Positions 53,851 through 63,391 of a stretch of DNA of 64,000 bases are shown piece by piece; within the stretch, counting starts at the first letter, position 1, and every line of letters starts with the position of its first letter. The stretch is from Bryobacterales bacterium (GTDB lineage Bacteria > Acidobacteriota > Terriglobia > Bryobacterales > Bryobacteraceae): positions 1 through 64,000 of the forward strand of contig JAEUQF010000152.1 in NCBI GenBank assembly GCA_016789745.1, in the 5' to 3' direction. The position numbers were made by a program, and so were the translations under genes. The notes beneath the pieces were generated by a model. It searched no databases. It saw only the letters and a list, made by a program, of their open reading frames with translations, and was not told the DNA's origin.

Positions 53851-54891
53851 ATGCCGGCAGCAGCCGCGGAGAAAGCACCCAATATCGCCGCGATTCCGGG
53901 GGCCCGGAAGGCGGCGATCCTGACCGTGATCCTTGGGGAAGTGGTCTCGGCGGAGATCTTCAAGGAGCTGGAAGACGAGGAGATCCATCGCATCGGCCGG
54001 GAAGTGGCGAAGATCGGATCGGTGACCAGTGAAGAGGCCGAGGGGATCCTGGAAGAGTTTTACCAGATGTCTCTGGCCCAGGACTACGTGCACAAGGGCG
54101 GCCTGGAGTACGCGCGCAAGGTATTGGTGAACGCCTTTGGGCCGGAGCACGCCAAGAAGCTGCTGGACCGGCTGATGAAGGCACTCGGCAATGAGGGGGC
54201 AACCTTCGATGCCTTGCAGAAGGCCGATCCGCAGCAGCTGGCGAAGTTCATCCACAGCGAGCATCCGCAGACCATCGCGCTGGTGTTGAGCCACCTGAAT
54301 CCGTCGCAGGCGGCAGGGCTGCTGCAGTCGCTGCCACCGGAAATGCGGCCGGATGTGGCGTTGCGCATGGCGAACCTGGACCAGATTTCGCCGGATATCA
54401 TTTCGAAGATCGCGTCGATCATCGGGCAGAAGCTCAAGGCGTTGGGCGAGTTGAGCCGCGAGTCGTATGGCGGCGTGCGGGCGGTGTCGGAGATCTTCAA
54501 CCGGTTGGACACAAACACGAGCAAGGAGATTCTGGAGTCGATCGAGCAGGAGGATCCGAACCTGACCGAGACGATCCGGCACCTGATGTTCGTGTTCGAA
54601 GACCTCATGATGCTGGACCAGGGGGCGATCAAGGAAGTGCTGGGCCGGGTGGACCGGAAGCTGCTGACGGTGGCGTTGAAGGGCACCAGCGAGCAGTTGA
54701 AGAATCACTTCCTCGGCTGCATGAGCCAGCGCGGCGCCGAGATGATGCGCGAAGACATGGACTCCATGGGTCCGATCAAGATCAAGGAAGTGGAAGCCGC
54801 GCAGCAGCAGATCATCACGGTGGTGCGGCAGTTGGAGAACGAGGGAACGATCAGCCTGAAGGGATCGGGCGGCGACCAGTATGTCGTCTAG
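53851..54891 (+). CDS. fliG: Flagellar motor switch protein FliG
   Basis: 346 aa. N-terminal domain binds FliF (R-K-A-A-I-L-T-V-I-L-G-E); the middle has the E-H-P-Q-T-I-A-L-V-L-S-H-L motif; the C-terminal torque domain has M-F-V-F-E-D-L-M-M-L-D and the charged ridge (D-R-K-L-L, A-E-M-M-R-E-D-M). It couples ion flow through MotAB to rotation and sets rotation sense with FliM/FliN (not in the window). The last 11 nt overlap fliH. Confidence 0.96.
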   Translation: MPAAAAEKAPNIAAIPGARKAAILTVILGEVVSAEIFKELEDEEIHRIGREVAKIGSVTSEEAEGILEEFYQMSLAQDYVHKGGLEYARKVLVNAFGPEHAKKLLDRLMKALGNEGATFDALQKADPQQLAKFIHSEHPQTIALVLSHLNPSQAAGLLQSLPPEMRPDVALRMANLDQISPDIISKIASIIGQKLKALGELSRESYGGVRAVSEIFNRLDTNTSKEILESIEQEDPNLTETIRHLMFVFEDLMMLDQGAIKEVLGRVDRKLLTVALKGTSEQLKNHFLGCMSQRGAEMMREDMDSMGPIKIKEVEAAQQQIITVVRQLENEGTISLKGSGGDQYVV

Positions 54892-55600
54892 GATTCTCAA
54901 TACGGAGCAGTCGGAGGCGGCGGACGTTCTGTTTTGGCGGCCGCTGCATGGCGGCGACGACCTCGGGCAGGGCGAGCACGAGCAGGAGCAGGAGCCGGCC
55001 TCGGAGGTCGACCCGGCTCCGGTGCCGGAGCCGGTACCGGTGGTGCCGACCGGGCCGAGTTGGGAGCAGTTGCATGCAGCCGAGGCGCGGATCCGGGAGT
55101 TGGAGCAGTTGATCCCGGCGCGCGAGCAAGCCGCCAGACAGGCGGGGTACAAGGAAGGGGAAGCAGCGGCGGCAGCGCGATGGGAGCCGGCGCTCGAACG
55201 GCTCACACGGTCGGCGGCGGAGATGGGCGGCCTGCGGAGCCGGCTGCGGCGGGAAGCCGAGACGGATCTGGTGCAGTTGTCTCTGACGATTGCCAAGCGG
55301 GTGCTGCGCCGGGAACTCAGCGTGGACCCGGAGGCGCTCTTGAGCCTGGTGAAGGTAGCGCTGGAACGTGTCGAGCAGCGGGAGGCGCAGCGGATCCGGA
55401 TCCGGCCGGAAGATGCTCCACGCGTGGCCGCCGCGCTGGAGCGGATGGGGGTGCCGCAGCGGCTGGAAGTAATCGCCGATGCTTCGCTGGAACGCGGCGG
55501 AGTGATCTTGGAGACAACGAAAGGAGCGCTGGACGCATCGCTTGAGACGCAGATGGCGGAAATCGAGCGAGGGTTCGCGGATCTGCTGAAACGGCCATGA
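54881..55600 (+). CDS. fliH: Flagellar assembly protein FliH
   Basis: 239 aa, divergent in sequence as usual. Begins inside the fliG end. A low-complexity E/P/V-rich segment (about 30-55) is followed by a coiled helix (about 60-115) and the FliH/HrpE-type C-terminal domain (V-Q-L-S-L-T-I-A-K-R-V-L-R-R-E-L near 128, R-I-R-P-E-D-A near 170, L-E-R-G-G-V-I near 205). FliH regulates and docks the FliI ATPase on the export gate. Position between fliG and fliI confirms the call. Confidence 0.88.
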   Translation: MSSRILNTEQSEAADVLFWRPLHGGDDLGQGEHEQEQEPASEVDPAPVPEPVPVVPTGPSWEQLHAAEARIRELEQLIPAREQAARQAGYKEGEAAAAARWEPALERLTRSAAEMGGLRSRLRREAETDLVQLSLTIAKRVLRRELSVDPEALLSLVKVALERVEQREAQRIRIRPEDAPRVAAALERMGVPQRLEVIADASLERGGVILETTKGALDASLETQMAEIERGFADLLKRP

Positions 55601-56919
55601 CGGAGAGAATCAGCTTTCAACCATATCTGGAGCAACTGGCGCGGCTGAACCCGGTGCGATGGACCGGAACCGTGACGGCGATGGTGGGGTTGCTGCTCGA
55701 ATCGGCCGGTCCGGCGGCGGCGGTGGGGGATTTCTGCGAGATTCTGACCAGCAACGGGCGTAGTATCCGCGTGCAGGTGATCGGGTTCCGAAACGGGAAG
55801 GTTCTGTCGATGCCGCTCGAGGAGACCGACGGGCTGCAGTTGGGCGACGTCATGATTGCGCGAGGGGACGAGGCCAAAGTGGCGGTGGGAGCGTCTCTGC
55901 TCGGTCGCGTGCTCGATGGCTTCGGCAAGCCGATCGATGGGAAAGGTCCAATTGACGCAGAGGCATTTTATGACCTCTACTGCACACCGCCGGGGCCGCT
56001 GGAACGAGAGCCGATCAAAGAGCCGCTGGTGACCGGGATCAAGGCGATCGACAGCCTGTTGCCGTGCGGGAAAGGCCAACGTATTGGGCTTTTCGGTGGC
56101 AGCGGCGTGGGCAAGAGCACTCTGCTCGGCTCGATGTCGCGGCACAATTTCGCGGACGTAACCGTGATTGCGCTCATTGGGGAGCGCAATCGCGAGGTAC
56201 GAGGCTTCATCGAACAGGAGTTGGGCCCGGAGGGTTTAGCGCGCTCGGTCGTCGTGGTGGCCACCAGCGACCGCCCGGCGCCGCTCCGCATTCGCGCCTG
56301 CTTTCTCGCGTTGGCGATCTCGGAGTTTTTCCGCGACCAGGGCAAGAGCGTGCTGCTGGTGATGGATTCGGTGACCCGGTTGGCGATGGCGCAGCGGGAG
56401 ATCGGGCTGGCGGCCGGAGAGCCACCGAGCCAGAAGGGCTATACGCCCTCGGTCTTTAACCTGTTGCCAAAGGTGTTTGAACGCGCCGGGAACTTCCAGA
56501 AGGGCTCGATTACGGGGTTCTTCACCGTGCTGGTGGAAGGGGACGATTTCAATGAGCCCATTTGCGACGCGGTGCGCGCGATTCTGGACGGCCACATCAT
56601 TCTGTCGCGGGATCTGGGGGCGGCCGGACACTATCCGGCGATTGACATCCTGCAGTCGGTGAGCCGGTTGGCGAGCCAGGTGGCGACACCGGACCAGAAG
56701 CCGTGGATGCAGGCGGTACGGGAGTCGATGGCGACTTACCAGCGGGCGCAGGATCTGATTCTGCTGGGAGCGTATGCGGCGGGGACGAATCCGCGGCTGG
56801 ACGCGGCGATTCGCACGCGAACGGAGTTGGAGAAGTTTCTGCGCCAGGAGCCGCACGCAAAATTCACGAGGGAGGAGACGCTCGGCGGGTTACGCGATCT
56901 CGCGACGATTCTGAGCTGA
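55597..56919 (+). CDS. fliI: Flagellar export ATPase FliI
   Basis: 440 aa, start overlapping the fliH stop (ATGA). F1-beta-like ATPase: Walker A G-G-S-G-V-G-K-S (167-174), catalytic Glu in G-E-R-N-R-E-V near 195, Walker B V-L-L-V-M-D-S-V-T-R near 250, and E-R-A-G near 290. Energises unfolding and entry of rod, hook and filament subunits into the type III export channel. Length is typical. Confidence 0.96.
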   Translation: MTERISFQPYLEQLARLNPVRWTGTVTAMVGLLLESAGPAAAVGDFCEILTSNGRSIRVQVIGFRNGKVLSMPLEETDGLQLGDVMIARGDEAKVAVGASLLGRVLDGFGKPIDGKGPIDAEAFYDLYCTPPGPLEREPIKEPLVTGIKAIDSLLPCGKGQRIGLFGGSGVGKSTLLGSMSRHNFADVTVIALIGERNREVRGFIEQELGPEGLARSVVVVATSDRPAPLRIRACFLALAISEFFRDQGKSVLLVMDSVTRLAMAQREIGLAAGEPPSQKGYTPSVFNLLPKVFERAGNFQKGSITGFFTVLVEGDDFNEPICDAVRAILDGHIILSRDLGAAGHYPAIDILQSVSRLASQVATPDQKPWMQAVRESMATYQRAQDLILLGAYAAGTNPRLDAAIRTRTELEKFLRQEPHAKFTREETLGGLRDLATILS

Positions 56920-56935
56920 CGAGGGGGAAGGCGGC

Positions 56936-57373
56936 ATGAAGAAGTTCACATTTCCACTCGAGAGTGCGCTCGATTGGCGGCGGCGGCAGATGGAGACCGA
57001 ACAGGCGCGTTTGGAAGCATTGGAGCGGCGACGCTCGGCGATGGCATCAATGCTGGCAGGCATTGAGCAGTCGTGGGTGGCGGCAGCCGAAGCCGTCACA
57101 AAGGCGAAGGTGATCGAGGCGGCGGAGTTGGAGCATCTATCGCATTACCGGATCGCGGCGGACACGAAGAAGCGTCGGGTGGAAGGGGACCTGCGCGTGC
57201 TTGCCGGGAAGCTGGAGGAACAGAAGAGCCGGCTGGTGGAGGCGACGCGGCAGTTCCGGCTGATCGAGAAATTGAAGGAACAGCGGAGGGAAGAATGGCA
57301 GCGCCAGGTGGACGCCCAGTTGGAACAGGAGGCCGGCGAGTTGTACCTGGCCCAGTGGATCAATCAGGAGTAG
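56936..57373 (+). CDS. fliJ: Flagellar export protein FliJ
   Basis: 145 aa, an almost continuous charged coiled coil (F-P-L-E-S-A-L-D-W-R-R-R-Q-M-E-T-E-Q-A near the start). FliJ is the central stalk in the FliI ring and an escort chaperone. Preceded by GAGGGGG-like ribosome-site bases. It is the last gene in this operon; fliK, flgD and the gate genes must lie elsewhere. A hairpin and the convergent DUF4097 gene follow. Confidence 0.9.
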   Translation: MKKFTFPLESALDWRRRQMETEQARLEALERRRSAMASMLAGIEQSWVAAAEAVTKAKVIEAAELEHLSHYRIAADTKKRRVEGDLRVLAGKLEEQKSRLVEATRQFRLIEKLKEQRREEWQRQVDAQLEQEAGELYLAQWINQE

Positions 57374-57378
57374 GCGCC

Positions 57379-57395
57379 GGGCGCATTTGGCGCCC
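57379..57395. terminator. Hairpin between the convergent fliJ and DUF4097 genes
   Basis: GGGCGC, loop ATTTG, GCGCCC; a 6-bp stem 6 nt after the fliJ stop and before the opposite stop at 57414. No T-run on either side, so a bidirectional terminator is only possible. The pyrimidine/GG loop resembles the REP hairpins but the twin partner is weak. Confidence 0.4.
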
Positions 57396-57413
57396 AGGCG
57401 CTGCGCAGTTGGC

Positions 57414-58226
57414 CTACTTGCCCTTGCGGATGTAGAGGTTGCCGTTGAGCGTGGTGAACGAAAAGTCCGGGCCGCCGCCGTTGATGGTGGCATAGGTGGT
57501 GCGGTCCGAGCGTAGTTTGTAGCGGCCTTTGCTGTCGCGGCTGCCGGTGGGCGTGCTCGTTGACGGCTTCAAGGTGACTTCGAAATCGGTGAAGATGTCA
57601 CCGTTGTCGGACTTCATCTTGAGGCTGGCTTTGACGTCGGGCGGGAGCGTGACATCGACATCACCGTTGAGCGTGCTGAAGCTCATGGGCTTGCCCGCAG
57701 TGACCGAATGGAGTACGGCGATGAGTTTGCCGTTGAGGGTGTGAGCAACGACGGCGCCGCCGACATCGCGGATGGTGATGTTGCCGTTCAGGTTGCTGAT
57801 GTCCATCTCGCCGGTGACGCCCTCAACGGTGATATTGCCGTTGTTGACGGTCGATAGTTTGAGCGAGGTGTCGGCGGGCGCGGTGATGGTGATCTCAGCA
57901 CTCCGGCTGGGCAAAGCGCCGATCTTGATGAGGTTGTCCTGCTCATCCACCTGCAGGCCGACGCCGGGCGGCTCGAGGCGGCGCATGCCGGGGGGCGGCG
58001 AACCACGGCGCTTGCGTCCGCCGTCGAGCCCCTTCGATTCGACGATGACGTCGTTGCCGCGGTGCGCCTTGACGATAATACTGCCGTCGACCAGATTGCA
58101 TTGCAGGCGCTTGGCGCCGGATGGGTTGCTGAAGGGCACAACGACCCGGTCGCCGTCCTGGGCAGAGAGTGGCGGCGCGCTCGGCAGTAAAGCGAAAGCA
58201 AGAGTCAGAACGAGTAAGGGTTTCAT
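57414..58226 (-). CDS. DUF4097-family beta-repeat protein, copy 2
   Basis: 270 aa, signal peptide about 1-22. The rest is a right-handed beta-repeat with the DUF4097 rhythm: L-K-L-S-T-V-N-N-G-N-I-T-V-E-G-V-T-G, M-D-I-S-N-L-N-G-N-I-T-I-R-D-V-G-G, F-S-T-L-N-G-D-V-D-V-T-L-P. DUF4097 proteins are thought to be adhesin-like or cell-surface sensors; no enzymatic residues. The start overlaps the stop of the paired gene (ATGA). Last gene of the sigma/anti-sigma operon. Confidence 0.88.
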   Translation of the reverse strand: MKPLLVLTLAFALLPSAPPLSAQDGDRVVVPFSNPSGAKRLQCNLVDGSIIVKAHRGNDVIVESKGLDGGRKRRGSPPPGMRRLEPPGVGLQVDEQDNLIKIGALPSRSAEITITAPADTSLKLSTVNNGNITVEGVTGEMDISNLNGNITIRDVGGAVVAHTLNGKLIAVLHSVTAGKPMSFSTLNGDVDVTLPPDVKASLKMKSDNGDIFTDFEVTLKPSTSTPTGSRDSKGRYKLRSDRTTYATINGGGPDFSFTTLNGNLYIRKGK

Positions 58227-59059
58227 TCGGCTTCCTTCACCTGGATGTTACCGTTGACGGTCTCAAAGGAATGCTCCGGGCCGCCTCCGCCGACGCGGAC
58301 CGAGAAGCGCTGGTTGTTACGGATGCGGCGGCGTCCGTTGCTCATTTCAACGGTAGGCGCTTCGTTGGTGACGGCCCCGGCGGGCATGTTGGTGAACACC
58401 TCGCCATGCAGGGTCCGAAACTTCAGTGTAGCGTTCAGGTTTTGGGGGAACGTCACTTCGATGCTGCCGTTGACGGTCTTGGCGTGGAACGGATCAGGCG
58501 GGGTTTTGCGGAACGTGACATGGAGGCCGCCGTTGACGGTTTCGGCCTGTGCGGCGCCGCCGAGGGCATCGAGGGTGACACCGCCGTTCACGGTCTTGGC
58601 GTGTACGGAGCCATCAACGCCGGTGGCACGGACGCCGCCGTTGACGGAACGCAGTTCGAGGGCGACAGCGACCGGCACACGCAGTTCCAGGTCGAAGCTG
58701 ACCGAATACTCGCGGTCACAATCATTGCGGCAGCCGTGGCGCTGGCCGTCGCCGCAGTTGCTCCAGACGCCTTCGATGCAGACCTTGAGGCGGCTGCCTA
58801 CGGGCTGCACGTCGAGGCGCACCTCGCGTTTCGCCTGTTCGAGGGCTTCCTGGGTTTTGGCCTGGATGCGTTTGTTGGCCACGAGTTCGATCTGGTTGCC
58901 GCTATAGCCGGTGACACGGATGCCGCCGTTGACATTGCGGACCTCGACGGTGGAGGCATAGGGATGGGTCTGGCGGATGGTCTCTTTCTCTTCCAGCGCC
59001 CAAGCGGGAAGCAGGGCGGCGCCGAGACACACCGATAGCAGGGTTATGGGGAAGCTCAT
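58223..59059 (-). CDS. DUF4097-family beta-repeat protein, copy 1
   Basis: 278 aa with a signal peptide (about 1-21). Repeats of type V-R-N-V-N-G-G-I-R-V-T-G-Y-S-G and L-R-S-V-N-G-G-V-R-A-T-G-V-D-G, K-T-V-N-G-G-V-T-L-D-A-L-G-G. Two Cys pairs (C-I-E-G-V-W-S-N-C-G, C-R-N-D-C) near 115-135 may form disulfides in the periplasm. The overlap with the second DUF4097 gene suggests equal expression and perhaps a complex. Confidence 0.88.
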   Translation of the reverse strand: MSFPITLLSVCLGAALLPAWALEEKETIRQTHPYASTVEVRNVNGGIRVTGYSGNQIELVANKRIQAKTQEALEQAKREVRLDVQPVGSRLKVCIEGVWSNCGDGQRHGCRNDCDREYSVSFDLELRVPVAVALELRSVNGGVRATGVDGSVHAKTVNGGVTLDALGGAAQAETVNGGLHVTFRKTPPDPFHAKTVNGSIEVTFPQNLNATLKFRTLHGEVFTNMPAGAVTNEAPTVEMSNGRRRIRNNQRFSVRVGGGGPEHSFETVNGNIQVKEAE

Positions 59060-59082
59060 GTTGTTCTCTCTTTCGTTAGAAG

Positions 59083-59940
59083 TCAGTGCCGTTCGATCAG
59101 CCCGATGGCTCGTTCGAGCTGGGGGCGGACGCTGGGGTTGAGGTCGGCGCGGCCGGCCAGTTGGCGGAGTGCGGGTAAGGAGCCACCATCGCGGCTCTCC
59201 ATGGCCCAGTCGATGAGGGCCACCTGGACCAGCGGCGAATCCTGGTTGGCGATGGCGTCGCGAAGGCCGCGGCGGACAGTCTGCCGGGCCGAAAACTGGC
59301 GAAGGGCGTCGACGGCTGCCAGACGAACATTGACGTTGCCGTCCTCGCGCAGGGTGTCGAGCAGGGCATTCAGCACTTCGTCGCCGGCTGGCTCCATGCG
59401 GACGCTGTAAGTGACGCCCTTCAGACGGTCACTCGCGGATTGCTGCTGCAAAAGGCTCAACGCTACCAGTTGGCGCATGCTGTTCATCTCCCCGCGCAGT
59501 TGCGCGATGGTCTGCTGGTCCTGCTGGCGGGCCGTGTAGAGGTGACCGGAGACCAGTCCGAAGATAAGGGCGGCTCCGGCGATGGCAAACTGCACCAGCG
59601 GCTGGCGGGGCCAGAGCGCGGCTAAGCCGTCCCACCAGCGAGGCAGGTGGGCGGTGGAACCGGGGGCAATCTGCGTTTGGACAATCCCCGTCCGGCTGCT
59701 CGCGCCGCCACCGGCACGATAGGCGTCGAGCATGTGTTCGAAGTTGGCGCGCATGCGGCGGCTGGGCTCTTCTTCGGGCATCAGCGCCATGGCGTGCCAG
59801 AGCGAGTCGAGCTCCTCGGCCTGCTCGCGGCAGTCGGAGCAGCCGGCCAGATGCGCATCCAGTTCCATGCGGCGCGGCTCGTCGATGCCGTCCACCCAGC
59901 GCTCGGCCAGACGTTCGCGCGCCTGTTCACAGGTCAGCAT
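59083..59940 (-). CDS. Zinc-finger anti-sigma factor with HEAT-repeat periplasmic domain
   Basis: 285 aa. Anti-sigma domain at about 1-50 with the ZAS motif H-L-A-G-C-S-D-C (H-x3-C-x2-C), a linker, a transmembrane helix at about 115-135 (V-Q-F-A-I-A-G-A-A-L-I-F-G-L-V-S-G-H), a coiled stretch, then about 185-285 HEAT-like repeats (V-N-V-R-L-A-A-V-D-A-L-R-Q-F, P-L-V-Q-V-A-L-I-D-W-A). Start overlaps the sigma stop (TGATG), the usual sign of sigma/anti-sigma stoichiometry. The HEAT module probably senses a protein partner. Confidence 0.88.
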   Translation of the reverse strand: MLTCEQARERLAERWVDGIDEPRRMELDAHLAGCSDCREQAEELDSLWHAMALMPEEEPSRRMRANFEHMLDAYRAGGGASSRTGIVQTQIAPGSTAHLPRWWDGLAALWPRQPLVQFAIAGAALIFGLVSGHLYTARQQDQQTIAQLRGEMNSMRQLVALSLLQQQSASDRLKGVTYSVRMEPAGDEVLNALLDTLREDGNVNVRLAAVDALRQFSARQTVRRGLRDAIANQDSPLVQVALIDWAMESRDGGSLPALRQLAGRADLNPSVRPQLERAIGLIERH

Positions 59941-60506
59941 CAGGAGGCTCTCCTTCCGGCAAGTTTGAAGTAGGTGTCGCTGAGCTGGCGCATGGCCCGG
60001 AAGACGCGGGTCTTAATGACGGCGGCGTCGGTCTGAAGGATGGCGCCGATCTCCTCGTATTTGAGGTTCTGCCAGCGGCTGAGAACCAGCAGTTCACGGC
60101 GGTCGGCCGGCAACTGCTGGAGGGCCCGGCGCAGCAGGGCGACGTCGGCCGAACGCAGCAGGCGCGTTTCGGCGGAAATCTGCGGGTCGGGCAGTTCGCG
60201 CGGGGTTTCGGCGCGGTCGTCCCAAAGCGTCGTCTCGTTCTGTTTTTTCCGCAGGTGGTCCACATGTACGTTGCGGGCGATCTGGTACATCCAGGGAGAG
60301 AACCGCGCCCCGGACTGGAAGGTGGCACGGAATTTCAGCATGCGGAAAAACACCTCCTGGGTGAGATCTTCGGCCACCGGGCCGGAACCGCACAGATGGC
60401 GGAAGAAGCGGAACAGCCCGCGGTGATGACGGTCAAAGAGGCCGGAGAGAAGCTCCACCTCTCCCCCGCTCACTCTGCCCATCAACTGGTCGTCGGTCAG
60501 TTCCAT
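59940..60506 (-). CDS. ECF-family RNA polymerase sigma factor of the DUF4097 operon
   Basis: 188 aa from the ATG at 60506; the frame runs on upstream into Pro-rich noise. Region 2 ([34 protein letters not shown]) and region 4 ([26 protein letters not shown]). Likely autoregulates this four-gene operon. Divergent from uvrA, with 112 nt between the two starts. Confidence 0.93.
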   Translation of the reverse strand: MELTDDQLMGRVSGGEVELLSGLFDRHHRGLFRFFRHLCGSGPVAEDLTQEVFFRMLKFRATFQSGARFSPWMYQIARNVHVDHLRKKQNETTLWDDRAETPRELPDPQISAETRLLRSADVALLRRALQQLPADRRELLVLSRWQNLKYEEIGAILQTDAAVIKTRVFRAMRQLSDTYFKLAGRRAS

Positions 60507-60618
60507 CGGCTCGGTTTCAGTGTGCACTACGGGGCAGGCGGGCGGAGGTAACAGGAAATTTGCAGGCGGCGGTATTCTGGAAGCAGGCCCCCCTGCAGGA
60601 AGACACACCAGCTATCCC

Positions 60619-63384
60619 ATGATTGATCGTATTACCGTTCACGGCGCTCGCCAGCACAATCTGAAGAACGTCGATGTGGAGATCCCGCGCAATTCGTTCA
60701 CGGTCATTACGGGCCTGAGCGGGTCAGGGAAAAGCTCGCTTGCGTTCGACACGATCTACGCCGAAGGGCAGCGGCGTTATGTGGAGACCTTGTCGCCATA
60801 TGCGCGGCAGTTCCTGGACCAGATGGAGCGGCCGGAGGTGGATTCGATCGACGGGCTGAGCCCGGCGATTTCGATCGAGCAGAAGACAACGTCGCGGAGT
60901 CCGCGGTCGACGGTGGGGACCATCACCGAGATCTATGACTACCTGCGCGTGCTGTATTCGTCCATCGGCATCGCGCATTGCCCGAACTGCCAGATTCCGA
61001 TTCGCGCACAGTCGACGCAGCAGATCCTCGAACAGATTCTGAGCCTCGGCAAAGAAGACCGGATCATGATTCTGGCGCCGTTCGTGCGGGGTAGAAAGGG
61101 CGAGTTCAAGAAGGAGTTGGAGAAGTTCGCCAAGCAGGGCTTCGTGCGGGCGCGGATCGACGGGGTGCTGCGGTCGCTGGATGAAGAGATCATCCTGGAC
61201 AAGCGCAAGAATCACACGATCGAGGTGGTGATTGACCGGCTGCTGATGAAGCCGGGGATCGAGAAACGGCTGGAGACGAGCATCGAAACCGCGACGAAGC
61301 TGGCCAACGGGCTGGTGATCGTGGCGGTGGTGAATGGAGAAGAGCGGCTGTACTCGCAGCGTTTGGCATGTCCGAACTGCGGGGAGAGCGTGCCGCAACT
61401 GGAGCCGCGGTCATTTTCGTTCAATAGCCCGTATGGCGCCTGTCCAACGTGCAATGGTCTGGCGAACCAGTGGTCATTCGATCCGGGCAAGGTGATTGCG
61501 GACCCATCGAAGCCGTTATTGGACGGCGGGCTGGCGGCGGCATCGAGCGCGAGCGCGATGGTGCACCAGTTGAACGAAGGCGCGCGAAAGCTGCGCATCG
61601 ACCTGAGCAAGCCGTTTGAAGATTTCACCGAGAAGCAGCGCAAGGTGCTGATTGAAGGCGGCACGGGGTTCAAGGGCATCGTGGCGATCCTCAAGCAGAT
61701 CTACGATGAGACGCCGAGCGAGGATTACCGGCTGTTTCTGTTCGAACAGATGACGCCGACGCGGTGCCCGGATTGTAAGGGGTCGCGATTGAAGCCGTCG
61801 AGCCTGGCGGTGCAGGTGCATGGTCTGGGAATCGGGGAGTTCACGCGCCTGCCGGTGTCGCGGCTGATTCCGCTGCTGGGCGGCTGGCAGTTCAATGACC
61901 GGGAGCAGCAGATTGCCGGGCGGGTATTGGAAGAGATCCGCAACCGGCTGGAGTTTCTGAGCGCGGTGGGGCTGGACTATCTGAGTCTGGAGCGCTCGGC
62001 GGCGACGCTATCGGGGGGCGAGGCGCAGCGGATCCGGTTGGCAACGCAGATCGGGAGCCGGCTGCGCGGCGTGCTGTATGTGTTGGACGAGCCGTCGATC
62101 GGGCTGCACCCGCGGGATAACGACCGGCTGCTGGATACATTGACGCGGCTGCGGGATCTGGGCAACACGGTGCTGGTGGTGGAGCACGATGCCGAGACGA
62201 TTCTGCGCGCCGATTATGTGATTGATTTGGGACCGGGGGCCGGGCGGCTGGGCGGAGAACTGGTGGCGCAGGGGACGCCGCGGCAGGTGGAGGATAACGC
62301 CAAGTCGCTCACTGGGGCGTATCTTTCGGGGCGGGCGCGGATCGACATCCCGGAGGTGCGGCGGCCGGGCAACGGCAACTCGTTGACGGTCACTGGCGCG
62401 ACCGAGCACAACCTGAAGAACATCGACATATCCATTCCGCTGGGAACGCTGACGGTGGTGACGGGTGTTTCCGGGAGCGGAAAGTCGACGATGGTGAACG
62501 ATATCCTGTATCGGGCACTGGCGAAGGAATTGTACGGGGCGCGGACCGAACCGGGAGCGCATCAGGCGATTGCCGGCATCGAGCATATCGATAAGGTGAT
62601 TGAGATTGACCAGACGCCGATTGGGCGGACGCCGCGTTCAAATCCGGCGACGTATACAGGGCTGTTCGCGCCGATTCGGGATTTGTACGCCATGCTGCCG
62701 GAATCGCGCGAGCGCGGGTATAAGGCGGGCCGGTTCAGCTTCAACGTGAAGGGCGGGCGGTGTGAGGCATGCCAGGGCGATGGGCTGAAGTGCATCGAGA
62801 TGAACTTCCTGCCGGACGTTTACGTGACCTGCGATGTGTGCCGAGGCAAGCGGTACAACATGGAAACGCTGGCGGTGCGGTATAAGGGCAAGTCGATCGC
62901 GGAGTTGCTGGAATCGACGGTGGAAGAGGCGCTGGGGTTGCTGGAGAACATCCCGCAGATTAAGAACAAGCTGTCGACGCTGGTGGATGTGGGGTTGGGG
63001 TATCTGCATCTGGGGCAGTCGTCGACGACATTGTCGGGGGGAGAGGCGCAGCGGATCAAGCTGGCGCGGGAGTTGAGTAAACGGCAGACGGGTCGGACCC
63101 TGTACATTCTGGACGAGCCGACGACGGGGCTGCATTTCGAGGATGTGAAGAAGCTGCTGGATGTGCTGCAGAAGCTGGCGGATCTGGGCAACACGGTGTT
63201 GGTGATCGAGCATCAGCTGGACGTGATCCGGGCGGCGGATTGGATTATCGATCTTGGGCCGGAGGGTGGGGAGCGCGGCGGGCACCTGGTGGCGGCGGGG
63301 CCGCCGGATGTGGTGATGAAGGTGAAGAAGAGCCACACCGGGCAGGCGATTGCGAAGGCGGTGGCAATGGAGCGGGCTCGGTAG
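60619..63384 (+). CDS. uvrA: Excinuclease ABC subunit UvrA
   Basis: 921 aa from the ATG at 60619. Two ABC ATPase halves: Walker [10 protein letters not shown] near 33 and G-V-S-G-S-G-K-S-T near 622; signatures L-S-G-G-E-A-Q-R-I near 467 and 810; Walker B L-D-E-P-S-I-G and L-D-E-P-T-T-G. Zinc modules C-P-N-C...C-P-T-C (about 250-280) and C-E-A-C...C-D-V-C (about 715-745). It scans DNA for bulky lesions with UvrB. TATTCT at 60573-60578 is a possible -10 with a 35-nt leader. Complete and normal in length. Confidence 0.97.
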   Translation: MIDRITVHGARQHNLKNVDVEIPRNSFTVITGLSGSGKSSLAFDTIYAEGQRRYVETLSPYARQFLDQMERPEVDSIDGLSPAISIEQKTTSRSPRSTVGTITEIYDYLRVLYSSIGIAHCPNCQIPIRAQSTQQILEQILSLGKEDRIMILAPFVRGRKGEFKKELEKFAKQGFVRARIDGVLRSLDEEIILDKRKNHTIEVVIDRLLMKPGIEKRLETSIETATKLANGLVIVAVVNGEERLYSQRLACPNCGESVPQLEPRSFSFNSPYGACPTCNGLANQWSFDPGKVIADPSKPLLDGGLAAASSASAMVHQLNEGARKLRIDLSKPFEDFTEKQRKVLIEGGTGFKGIVAILKQIYDETPSEDYRLFLFEQMTPTRCPDCKGSRLKPSSLAVQVHGLGIGEFTRLPVSRLIPLLGGWQFNDREQQIAGRVLEEIRNRLEFLSAVGLDYLSLERSAATLSGGEAQRIRLATQIGSRLRGVLYVLDEPSIGLHPRDNDRLLDTLTRLRDLGNTVLVVEHDAETILRADYVIDLGPGAGRLGGELVAQGTPRQVEDNAKSLTGAYLSGRARIDIPEVRRPGNGNSLTVTGATEHNLKNIDISIPLGTLTVVTGVSGSGKSTMVNDILYRALAKELYGARTEPGAHQAIAGIEHIDKVIEIDQTPIGRTPRSNPATYTGLFAPIRDLYAMLPESRERGYKAGRFSFNVKGGRCEACQGDGLKCIEMNFLPDVYVTCDVCRGKRYNMETLAVRYKGKSIAELLESTVEEALGLLENIPQIKNKLSTLVDVGLGYLHLGQSSTTLSGGEAQRIKLARELSKRQTGRTLYILDEPTTGLHFEDVKKLLDVLQKLADLGNTVLVIEHQLDVIRAADWIIDLGPEGGERGGHLVAAGPPDVVMKVKKSHTGQAIAKAVAMERAR

Positions 63385-63391
63385 CAGAGAT

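Noticed and set aside
53731-56145. 804-codon minus-strand frame across fliG, fliH and fliI
   Set aside because: Crosses three well-supported flagellar genes and shows no family features.
57379-57395. Fourth REP element after fliJ
   Set aside because: Only one good hairpin and different loop; better explained as a possible convergent terminator.
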